Shown piece after piece: positions 44,804 to 52,012 of a stretch of DNA of 64,000 nucleotides. The notes below the pieces were generated by a model. The model was given only the letters and a program-made list of their open reading frames with translations, did no database searches and was not told the DNA's origin. How positions within the stretch are numbered: position 1 is the first letter of the stretch; every line of letters starts with the position of its first letter. The translations under genes and the position numbers were made by a program. Source of the stretch: Pseudomonadota bacterium (GTDB lineage: Bacteria > Desulfobacterota > Syntrophorhabdia > Syntrophorhabdales > Syntrophorhabdaceae); the NCBI GenBank assembly GCA_026388255.1, contig JAPLKC010000089.1:179783-243782 (forward strand). The letters run 5' to 3'.

Positions 44804-44830
44804 TTATCGTTAAAAAATAAATAAACTTAA
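44804..44830 (-). promoter_or_regulatory. Sigma-28 (FliA)-type promoter for cheY-cheX
   Basis: Minus-strand TTAAGTTT, 11-base spacer, AACGATAA. The -35 is identical to that of cheW. Start near 44797, about 45 bases before the cheY ATG. Confidence 0.7.
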
Positions 44831-44860
44831 GACTATTTAATATTTTTTTTGCTGATTGAA

Positions 44861-44962
44861 ACTCCCCGCAGCAGAGCTGCGAGGTATCAGAGGAATGGGG
44901 AACATGATTATTCCCCCTCACCCTGCCTTCTCCCTCAAGGGGCGAGGGAATGTGGTTGCCCC
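44861..44962. repeat. Dispersed intergenic repeat, copy B
   Basis: Second copy of the element at 41578-41680, starting ACTCCCCGCAGCAGAGCTG and ending TGGTTGCCCC. It lies between the divergent cheY and HDOD genes. Confidence 0.85.
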
Positions 44963-44989
44963 GAAGCAGAGCTTCGAAGAAGCTATTGA

Positions 44990-45018
44990 TTGAACCTTTG
45001 AATCTTTTAATTTATAAT
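44990..45018 (+). promoter_or_regulatory. Sigma-70-type promoter for the HDOD-HisKA gene
   Basis: TTGAAC and TATAAT with a 17-base spacer. Start near 45025 leaves a leader of only about eight bases, and no ribosome site is seen before the ATG at 45033. Confidence 0.6.
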
Positions 45019-45032
45019 AAACCGTCACAGCT

Positions 45033-46220
45033 ATGGAAAATATTAATAAAAAAGATATTTTAAAGAAACTCATATCCGGTTATGCCCTACCGTCGCTTTC
45101 AATAATTGCTGTAAAACTTATAGAACTCGCAACCGACGACAATAGCTCTATGGACGAGTTGGCAGACTTGATAGAAAAAGACCCTTCCCTGACTGTCCGT
45201 GTCCTTAAGCTTGCAAACAGTGCTTTTTTTAAGCCCATTTACCCTATAACAAACGTGAAACATGCTGTAATAAGAATCGGCTTTCACCATTTGAGAATAT
45301 TAGCCCTGTCATTATCACTGAAAGACACTTTTCCTATGGGCAAAGTCGGGAACATGAATTATGAACAATTCTGGCGGGTTTCTCTGTACCGCGGACTCCT
45401 GGCAAAGTCGCTGGCTAACATGCTTAAGATATGCGAACCTGAAGAGGCTTTTGTTGGCGGACTCACGCTTGAGATCGGTTTTCTTATATATTTTGATATG
45501 TTTCTGAAAGGTAAGGATGATTGCATCAATCTTGGCATATACCCCTTAGAATCACTTCTGATTCTTGAACAAGAAAAAAATGGGATAAACCACAGGGAGA
45601 TGGGTGAAATTGCTCTTCAATACTGGAAATTTCCTGACAATATCATTAACTGCCAGCGTTACTACGGACAGGAAGAGGATGACATCGAACTATCAGGGCT
45701 ACCCAGGATATGTAGGATAGCAGGAAAATTGTCGGCACTCATATGTTACAAACATATTGATTTCAATGAGATATTTCATACAATTGTATCTTCTTATGGC
45801 TTAGACAATGAAACGGTATATGAAGTCGTCATTTCAGCATTGAACGAGGTTGACGAAATCTCAAAAGCGCTCCAGGTATCAGTCGAATCTGATAAAGACT
45901 TGTCAGGACTTATGGAAAAGGCAAACAGGGCTTTAAGCAATATTTCGGAACAATTATTGAAACAAAAGGATACCGGGGACTTGCCATCCTTCGATTCCCT
46001 GCGTGGAAGAGATGATAAGAGCGAGGATATAGCTTATGCCATTCAGGCAGTCGCTCATGAAATCCGCAATCCGCTGACAATAGTGGGCGGGTTTGCAAGA
46101 AGGCTTGCAAAAACAATGGACCCCTCTTCGGATGGATGGAAATATATTGAAATAATCCTGGGAGAGACAAGAAGACTCGAACATGCGTTGGAGGAAGCCA
46201 CAAAAGGCCTTAAGGCATAA
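45033..46220 (+). CDS. HDOD protein with a C-terminal kinase phosphoacceptor domain only
   Basis: A 395-aa protein. The N-terminal about 270 residues are an HDOD domain (LPSLSIIAVKLIELATDDNS at the start; the HD pair is replaced, LTLEIGFLIYF). After a linker, residues about 330-395 match a HisKA dimerisation domain with H box AIQAVAHEIRNPLTIVGGFA. The protein ends there, with no ATPase domain. The following 130 bases in all frames show no ATPase homology, so this is not a simple frameshift. It may accept phosphate from another kinase or pair with one. It is divergent from cheY-cheX. Confidence 0.85.
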   Translation: MENINKKDILKKLISGYALPSLSIIAVKLIELATDDNSSMDELADLIEKDPSLTVRVLKLANSAFFKPIYPITNVKHAVIRIGFHHLRILALSLSLKDTFPMGKVGNMNYEQFWRVSLYRGLLAKSLANMLKICEPEEAFVGGLTLEIGFLIYFDMFLKGKDDCINLGIYPLESLLILEQEKNGINHREMGEIALQYWKFPDNIINCQRYYGQEEDDIELSGLPRICRIAGKLSALICYKHIDFNEIFHTIVSSYGLDNETVYEVVISALNEVDEISKALQVSVESDKDLSGLMEKANRALSNISEQLLKQKDTGDLPSFDSLRGRDDKSEDIAYAIQAVAHEIRNPLTIVGGFARRLAKTMDPSSDGWKYIEIILGETRRLEHALEEATKGLKA

Positions 46221-46434
46221 TTTATTGTTTCTTTCTCTGCATAAACCATTTTAGTTGTCGGGAAGCAACCCGTCAGATATATTATTAGAATGGCGGTTAT
46301 GTTTTTCCATTTAATAAAATAGTTTTTTTGACGATTATATATATAACTCGCAACCGTTGTTCATGTCTGCTATACACATCCACTGCATAAACATAAGGCG
46401 GCCACAGAGACATCAAGGTTTTAAGGAGGTTCCA

Positions 46435-46680
46435 ATGCAAAAAAGTAAAATATTTATAGGTTGGCATTCACTTTTATATTTATGCTTGATCAATTTTATA
46501 CTCCTCCTCTTTTTACATTCGGCAGCCATAGCATCCGACAAGGAGGAGCTTGAAGTAAGAAGGGATAAAGAAAAAACCGTTTATACCATAGATTCCAAAG
46601 ATGATCAAAAAAAGGATGAGGATAAAGCAAATGCATGGGAAATGCTAAAAAATAAGAACATATGGATTCAACCGAAATAG
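46435..46680 (+). CDS. Small exported protein of unknown function
   Basis: An 81-aa protein with AAGGAGG five bases before its ATG. Residues 1-35 form a signal peptide (HSLLYLCLINFILLLFLHSA then AIA-SD). The mature part, about 45 residues, is highly charged with Lys/Asp/Glu and ends in NIWIQPK. The frame is open 26 codons upstream without a site. No family recognised. It is followed by a terminator at 46816. Confidence 0.7.
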   Translation: MQKSKIFIGWHSLLYLCLINFILLLFLHSAAIASDKEELEVRRDKEKTVYTIDSKDDQKKDEDKANAWEMLKNKNIWIQPK

Positions 46681-46815
46681 TTCATCGTCTGCCGATAAAA
46701 ATAAAAAAGCGAGCGCCCTGTTTATATTTAATAAACCTATACCAGCCATATGTCCTTCCGGGTATTAATGCCTTGACTCTCTCTTAACAGTTTGATAATA
46801 TTTAAACAAAATGAT

Positions 46816-46861
46816 ATGGGGGTAGGTAAAAAAACTGATTTTTCGCCTGACCCCCATTTTT
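46816..46861 (+). terminator. Rho-independent terminator
   Basis: ATGGGGGTAGG pairs with CCTGACCCCCAT (one bulge), with a loop rich in A then T, followed by TTTT. It lies about 140 bases after the small exported protein gene and just before the L,D-transpeptidase gene. Confidence 0.65.
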
Positions 46862-46873
46862 CATCTTAAACTT

Positions 46874-47953
46874 ATGATACCTGTAATAACTTTTATATTT
46901 TCCTGCTTTCTTTTTATTGCATCGGTTGTTTTTGGCGCCGAAATAATGATTGGAGGCATAACACAGTATACAGTTCAGAAAGACGACCGTCTTGAGTTGA
47001 TCGGCGCAAAACTCGGGGTGTTCTGGAAAAATATTGCAAAAGAAAACAATCTTGATCCAAAAGCACCCTGTGTGGCTGGTCAGGTACTAAAGGTAATCAC
47101 AAGAAAGATCGTTCCTCGCATTGTAGAGGATGGCATAATCATTAACATCGCAGACAGGACTCTCTATTATTTTAAAATGGGCAAACTGACAACTTATCCT
47201 GTAGGCGTCGGCCTGGCCCGGGAAGATGATTTCGGTGACTGGCGCACCCCCACCGGCAAATTTGTTATAGTGGGCAAGAGAAAAAACCCCACATGGTCTG
47301 TGCCGGATTCAATCCAATTAGAGACAGCATTCAAAGGCAAAGAGGTGGAAGAGACAGTTCCCCCTGGTCCTAAAAATCCCTTAGGGAGATATGCGGTCCA
47401 GACATCCATACCCGGCGTGTTGATCCATGAAACTATCTGGCCGGCGAGTGTTTACCGATTCCAGAGCCACGGATGCATCAGGATGCTGCCGGAGAATATG
47501 GAAATTTTTTTTGAAGAGGTTGGAAAAGGCACAAAGGGTGAGATTATTTATGAGCCTGTAAAAATTATGCTGACCCAGGAGGGGAAGTCTTATCTCGAAG
47601 TCCGTACAGATACCTATAGAAGATTTTCATCCCTCAAGGATCGGGTATGGAAACTGATTGATGAACGGGGTATCAGAGACAAGGTGGATGTGAGCAAGGT
47701 GGAACAGATTATTAAGGATCAATCAGGCATTGCTGAAGACATTACTTTTTATCCTAAAGAGGGGCCGGTTACACATATGATGAAAACCTTATATCAGAGA
47801 TTTTTTGATTTCTTCAAGCCAAGTTCCAAAAGTGAAAAACAGTCCTCCGGGTTTCAGGGCAACTTTACCTTGAATCGCTCTGTCCAGAACCTTTCATCAA
47901 GGATAAATCTATATATCGTATCCGGTTGCTCCGGTCTCATGATCTTAACGTAG
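46874..47953 (+). CDS. L,D-transpeptidase with LysM domain
   Basis: A 359-aa periplasmic enzyme that would cross-link peptidoglycan or attach proteins to it. A signal peptide (to about residue 22) is followed by a LysM domain (about 30-75) and a YkuD catalytic domain (about 86-230) with H185, H199 and catalytic C201 in VYRFQSHGCIRML. The C-terminal 130 residues are unassigned. The last 33 codons run through the antisense of the oppositely oriented hydrolase gene, so its natural stop may have been lost. Confidence 0.92.
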   Translation: MIPVITFIFSCFLFIASVVFGAEIMIGGITQYTVQKDDRLELIGAKLGVFWKNIAKENNLDPKAPCVAGQVLKVITRKIVPRIVEDGIIINIADRTLYYFKMGKLTTYPVGVGLAREDDFGDWRTPTGKFVIVGKRKNPTWSVPDSIQLETAFKGKEVEETVPPGPKNPLGRYAVQTSIPGVLIHETIWPASVYRFQSHGCIRMLPENMEIFFEEVGKGTKGEIIYEPVKIMLTQEGKSYLEVRTDTYRRFSSLKDRVWKLIDERGIRDKVDVSKVEQIIKDQSGIAEDITFYPKEGPVTHMMKTLYQRFFDFFKPSSKSEKQSSGFQGNFTLNRSVQNLSSRINLYIVSGCSGLMILT

Positions 47954-48717
47954 AGGTCCGGAAAACCCTTCTTTGGCACATAAACAACCCAACTTGCCAG
48001 GGTGCATACCTTTTTTGACTTGTCGCAAACTTTCAGAATACTATCGTTTGGGCTGTTTCCTCTGTCCTCGCTGACAGCGATAAATTGTTCAATGGTCAAC
48101 GGTAAAGGACTTGTACTCATCAGGTAATCAACACGATCAAGCCTCCTGCGGCTATCAGGGGTGGCAAGCTCATTATCTGAAAGGAGTTTTTCTTCCGTGT
48201 AATGGTTTGTATGTGTGAAAATGCCATCCCGGGAAGCCTTCATAGAAATCTTATTGCCGGGCGCAACTTCAACCAAAGCCACTTTATCTGCATCTGCGAT
48301 AATATAAAAGGCAGGGTGGCTGGCCGCAAACATTGCCTCCTCTTTTATCAGACTGTCAACTGAGTCGAAGTATGTCAGGAGCCTCTCGGTAAGATCCTCT
48401 TTGGCCACATTGCGTTTTTCCTCCGGCACGCTTACCGCAGAGGCATTGATCACTGCAAGCCCCTTTTCATTAATCCCCGACACAACATAACCATAAGCCT
48501 CAATATCAAAAAGTCCTATGAAACGGAATCCTTTTTCACGTGTTATAAACTTAAGTTCCGTAATGATCTGTTTATTGTCACGATTCTTGGCGATAAGAGT
48601 CCCATTATCTTTAACTATAGGTCCGGTTGCGACCCATAGCGTGCAGGCTTCAACAGGGCCGGGGATTGCGGCGGCAATAACAAGAAAAGCAGCACACCAT
48701 ATAATTATCCTGAACAA
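47854..48717 (-). CDS. Exported N-terminal-nucleophile hydrolase (C45 / penicillin V acylase-like)
   Basis: A 287-aa protein with a signal peptide ending PVEA, directly followed by C25, the likely nucleophile exposed on cleavage (CTLWVATGPIVKDNGTL). NRDN and GINEKGLAVINASA fit linear amide C-N hydrolases related to acyl-CoA:penicillin acyltransferase. The substrate is unknown; in bacteria this group often cuts N-acyl amides. It starts at TTG with AGGAG ten bases upstream, and its 3' end overlaps the L,D-transpeptidase by 100 bases. Confidence 0.8.
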   Translation of the reverse strand: MFRIIIWCAAFLVIAAAIPGPVEACTLWVATGPIVKDNGTLIAKNRDNKQIITELKFITREKGFRFIGLFDIEAYGYVVSGINEKGLAVINASAVSVPEEKRNVAKEDLTERLLTYFDSVDSLIKEEAMFAASHPAFYIIADADKVALVEVAPGNKISMKASRDGIFTHTNHYTEEKLLSDNELATPDSRRRLDRVDYLMSTSPLPLTIEQFIAVSEDRGNSPNDSILKVCDKSKKVCTLASWVVYVPKKGFPDLYVKIMRPEQPDTIYRFILDERFWTERFKVKLP

Positions 48718-48902
48718 TTTATCAATTCTCCTGCATTTCTATTACCGGGACACCCACAAGCCGGTATATGATCGCCCCATCCACTCCAAACGGTTTAAAA
48801 GGCTAACTTGGAGCCTCTCCTTCTCGCAAGCTGTACTTGCTAAAGCTGAGAATCTTTTTATATTGACAATCAGGAGACACAGTCTCATGATTGTCAATAT
48901 TC

Positions 48903-50129
48903 TTACATCACATCCTTATTGCTCGTATCAACGGCACGGTCTATCTCTGCCTTCAATTGTGGAGGCAGACCCTTAATGTCTACACTCAAAAAACCGCGAA
49001 CAATCGTAGAAGTTGCCTGTTGTTCGCTCAAGCCTCTTGACATAAGATAGTAGATTTCTTCCTGCGCTATCTTTCCCACTGCTGCTTCATGGGACATTTC
49101 CACACCTTCAACATGTCCTTCGAGCTGCGGTATGGAGTCAATGATGCCGCCTTTAAGCAGAAGTCCTTTGCATTCAAGGTGCGCTTTAATATTCGGGGCT
49201 TCGCCGATAAGATGACCCCTGTTGATAATATGGCCGCCGTTACTTATTGCCCTCTGGACAATCTCTGCACGGCAACCGGGCTTTTTAAGAAAAATCCTGC
49301 CCCCGATATCGAAATTTGAACCCGGACTGCCGACGATAATACTATAGAACATGGCTGTTGCATTCTCATCTACAAGGTGTGTTGTCGGGTACATCTGTAT
49401 TGAACTTACAGGTTTCATGCAGATATAATTATTTATAAAAACCGCGCCTTCTTCAACTCGAGCTACCGAACGGGGACGGACAGCCATTTCTTCCGCCCAG
49501 TTGTGTATCATTGTGAAGCTGAGTTTTGCGTTTTTCTTTACAAAGAATTCGGAAATACCTACATGGACACCCCTCTTGAGACCGGGAGATGTAGCGCATC
49601 CCGTAATAATATGGAGTTCAGAACCTTCCTCGGCAATAATCAGGTTGTGAACGTTCTGTTGAAGTCCTTCTTTGTCAATGTAGAGACATGCCTGAATAGG
49701 ATACACGCTTTTACTCCCCGGCAGCGCTCTGATTACATAACCGTCATGGAGATCAAGAAAAGCAGAAGCGGTATATTTATCCTGGTCCACAGGGACAAGC
49801 TTCCAGAAATATTCCCGGACCCAGTCATATTTCTCAAGGGCCTCTCTGACAGGGATAACCTCAATGCCTGTTTCCATGCTTTTACAGTGGACAACGGCGG
49901 TGTCTTTCTGAAAGTATGTGCCCCCCCGTCCCTTGCCGGTAACATCCAATCCCGACATGAGAAGACGGGACTGTTCATCATCCGGAAGATTGCATAATTC
50001 TGTTTCAGCAAGATATTTATGGGGGACAAAAGTTCTGTCAAAAGTATTTAAATCGACATCTTCACCGAATAATGCCTTTTTATTAACTGCCTGAAGGGCT
50101 TTTTCCTTTAATTCTTCTATATTGAACAT
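48903..50129 (-). CDS. sufB: SufB-type Fe-S cluster scaffold protein
   Basis: A 408-aa SufB/SufD-family protein. The beta-helix core has KKNAKLSFTMIHNWAEEM, EGAVFINNYICMKPVSS and LECKGLLLKGG; HEAAVGKIAQEEIYYLMSRG lies near the end, as in SufB. It is shorter than enteric SufB. With only SufC beside it, it forms the minimal SufBC scaffold found in many anaerobes and archaea. The ATG at 50129 overlaps the sufC end by 13 bases. No SufS or SufU gene is nearby. Confidence 0.92.
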   Translation of the reverse strand: MFNIEELKEKALQAVNKKALFGEDVDLNTFDRTFVPHKYLAETELCNLPDDEQSRLLMSGLDVTGKGRGGTYFQKDTAVVHCKSMETGIEVIPVREALEKYDWVREYFWKLVPVDQDKYTASAFLDLHDGYVIRALPGSKSVYPIQACLYIDKEGLQQNVHNLIIAEEGSELHIITGCATSPGLKRGVHVGISEFFVKKNAKLSFTMIHNWAEEMAVRPRSVARVEEGAVFINNYICMKPVSSIQMYPTTHLVDENATAMFYSIIVGSPGSNFDIGGRIFLKKPGCRAEIVQRAISNGGHIINRGHLIGEAPNIKAHLECKGLLLKGGIIDSIPQLEGHVEGVEMSHEAAVGKIAQEEIYYLMSRGLSEQQATSTIVRGFLSVDIKGLPPQLKAEIDRAVDTSNKDVM

Positions 50130-50872
50130 TTTACACACTCCTCATATCCTGATTTGCCAATACAAGTAAATATTTCTCTGGGATTGCCGGCACAAGCCAA
50201 TACACCGTTGTAGAGGACCTGGCCTTTATCGGCAGGAACATAATCGAGTATATAGCCTGTATGGGTAATAATAAGACCCATCTTTGTCCGTTCCCGCCAT
50301 GTCTGCACCATAGGTTTATTGTCAATGCTTGTAGAATCTTTTTGCAATAATGCAGCGATATTTTTGCCTATAAGCGCCATATTTTCTATATCCACACCGG
50401 ATTCAGGTTCATCAAACAGCATTAAATCCGGGTTTTGAGCCTTCAATTGCAGCAATTCCGAACGTTTTATCTCGCCGCCGGAAAATCCTGCATTTAAATC
50501 TCTCTCAAGAAAGGCCTCGAAATTGACAGACCTTGCCAGTTCTTCAATATCGGTCCCTTTTTTGGCGCATATTGTCAACATCTGGCGGGTCTTCAAGCCG
50601 TTTATCGTAGGAGGCCTTTGATAAGACATGCCTATACCCAGTGCTGCACGTTCATTAATGGGCGCATAAGTAATGTCCACCCCTTTGAATACAATCTTGC
50701 CCTTCTTGACCACATACTGCGGATAGCCCATGATGGTCATCAAAAGAGATGTTTTTCCTGAGCCGTTCGGCCCAAAAAGGATATGCGTCTCCCCTGGTTT
50801 GATTTCAAGATTAATGTCTTTTAAAAGTATTTTACCGCCAAGTTCAACTTGGAGATCTTCAATCAGCAGCAT
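50117..50872 (-). CDS. sufC: SufC ATPase
   Basis: SufC (251 aa) is the ABC-type ATPase of the SUF system. Walker A is ILFGPNGSGKTSLLMTIM, the signature FSGGEIKRSELLQL and Walker B PDLMLFDEPESGVDIE. It is first in the sufC-sufB operon, divergent from the DUF134 gene. The message probably starts in the 123-base spacer, where TTGACA and TATAAT occur but 20 bases apart. Confidence 0.96.
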   Translation of the reverse strand: MLLIEDLQVELGGKILLKDINLEIKPGETHILFGPNGSGKTSLLMTIMGYPQYVVKKGKIVFKGVDITYAPINERAALGIGMSYQRPPTINGLKTRQMLTICAKKGTDIEELARSVNFEAFLERDLNAGFSGGEIKRSELLQLKAQNPDLMLFDEPESGVDIENMALIGKNIAALLQKDSTSIDNKPMVQTWRERTKMGLIITHTGYILDYVPADKGQVLYNGVLACAGNPREIFTCIGKSGYEECVKCSI

Positions 50873-50960
50873 ATAATCTCTCCTTTACATTATTTAAATA
50901 CATATTATATTCATGCATTGTAGACGGTTTGTCAATGGGGAACCGATATTAAGTTTCCTG

Positions 50961-50989
50961 TTGACATATTATGAGCAAATGCTTATAAT
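50961..50989 (+). promoter_or_regulatory. Consensus sigma-70 promoter of the DUF134 gene, with embedded inverted repeat
   Basis: TTGACA and TATAAT, both perfect, are 17 bases apart. The predicted start falls on or next to the A of the ATG at 50996, so the message is leaderless. ATGAGCA-AA-TGCTTAT inside the spacer and -10 (50971-50986) is a near-perfect inverted repeat, a likely operator. Confidence 0.8.
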
Positions 50990-50995
50990 AAACGC

Positions 50996-51301
50996 ATGGC
51001 AAGACCAAAAAAGTGCAGATGTATCAATTGTTCGCCCAATGTTTCATACTTTAAGCCAAAGGGCATTCCTCTGACTAACCTCCAAGAAGTTTTGCTGAGT
51101 CTGGATGAATTTGAGGCTATCCGCCTGGCCGACTATGAAGGATTTTATCATGAGGAAGCTGCCGGAAAAATGAGTATATCCCGGGCAACATTCGGGCGGA
51201 TACTCGACATCGCACGCGGTAAAGTTGCCGACGCCATCATTAACGGTAAAGCCCTTAAAATAGAAATAATAAATGATATTAATGAAATGGAGGTTAATTA
51301 A
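50996..51301 (+). CDS. DUF134 (UPF0251) helix-turn-helix protein
   Basis: A 101-aa protein with the DUF134 pattern: MARPKKCRCINCSPNV with three cysteines near the N-terminus, LSLDEFEAIRLADYEGFYHE, and a sigma-factor-like helix-turn-helix AAGKMSISRATFGRILDIA. It probably binds DNA and an Fe-S cluster or metal; that is inference. Its stop overlaps the next start by one base, and an inverted repeat in its promoter suggests self-regulation. Confidence 0.9.
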   Translation: MARPKKCRCINCSPNVSYFKPKGIPLTNLQEVLLSLDEFEAIRLADYEGFYHEEAAGKMSISRATFGRILDIARGKVADAIINGKALKIEIINDINEMEVN

Positions 51302-51675
51302 TGAAAGTTTGTTTTGCGGTACAGGAAAATGAGGGCTTTGAAAGCACTGTGTATAACCATTTTGGTTCAGCACCGGCATTTGTTGTTGTCGATACGGAGC
51401 TTGAAAAGGCAGTCACTATAAAAAACAGTGATATGCAACATGCGCATGGGGCATGTAACCCGGTTGCAGCCATAGGCGGACAGCAGATTGATGCAGTTAT
51501 TGTCGGTGGCATAGGAGCAGGCGCCCTTATGAAACTTAACGCCGAAGGAATAAAAGTTTTCAGGTCTGTTGCATCAACTATAAAAGAAAATCTCGTTTTA
51601 TTAACAGAAAAAAAACTTCCCGAAATAACTGTTCGCCAGTCGTGCGGTGGTCATCAGGGCGGATGCGGTCATTAA
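51301..51675 (+). CDS. NifX/NafY-family iron-cluster binding protein
   Basis: A 124-aa protein of the dinitrogenase iron-molybdenum cofactor biosynthesis family (MKVCFAVQENEGFESTVYNH; VIVGGIGAGALMKLNAEGIK). The His/Cys-rich tail GGHQGGCGH may bind metal. No nitrogenase gene is present. Such proteins commonly accompany DUF134 regulators in anaerobes and probably carry Fe-S or Fe/Mo clusters. It starts on the DUF134 stop. Confidence 0.9.
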   Translation: MKVCFAVQENEGFESTVYNHFGSAPAFVVVDTELEKAVTIKNSDMQHAHGACNPVAAIGGQQIDAVIVGGIGAGALMKLNAEGIKVFRSVASTIKENLVLLTEKKLPEITVRQSCGGHQGGCGH

Positions 51676-51689
51676 CATAGGAGGAGAAT

Positions 51690-51920
51690 ATGCCGATTTA
51701 CGAATATAAGTGTGGAGATTGCGGAGATATAAGTGAATTTCTGGTTTTCGGAAAGGATGAAGAACTGCTTTGCAAATCATGTAAAAGCCGGAACCTTTCA
51801 AAACTCATATCAGCCCATAACACCACAGCTCCAAGCAGTGATTTTGGCGGAAACATGCCTGGGGGCTGCTGTGGAAGTCCTAACAGTTGCGGCAATCCGG
51901 GCAGTTGTTGCGCCGGTTGA
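51690..51920 (+). CDS. FmdB-type zinc-ribbon protein
   Basis: A 76-aa protein with the FmdB signature MPIYEYKCGDCGDISEF and a second CxxC, LCKSCKSRNL. The C-terminal 25 residues are rich in Gly and Cys (GGCCGSPNSCG), likely an extra metal site. It is third in the DUF134-NifX-FmdB operon with a GGAGG site. Function of the family is not established. Confidence 0.88.
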   Translation: MPIYEYKCGDCGDISEFLVFGKDEELLCKSCKSRNLSKLISAHNTTAPSSDFGGNMPGGCCGSPNSCGNPGSCCAG

Positions 51921-52012
51921 TTTTTTTACGCAATTTAAGTAATACGAGAGAACGGAAGTGATTTTTCTGAAATAGCAAAGGGTATATTCAATTTTGGTTA
52001 ATAAACCACCAA

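Noticed and set aside
45033..46350. Frameshift explaining the missing ATPase domain of the HDOD-HisKA protein
   Set aside because: No frame after 46220 shows N-box or G-box sequence, so truncation by a simple frameshift is not supported.
50900..50945. TTGACA and TATAAT on the minus strand ahead of sufC
   Set aside because: They are 20 bases apart, beyond the usual 16-18, so the pair is not called although a sufC promoter must be near.
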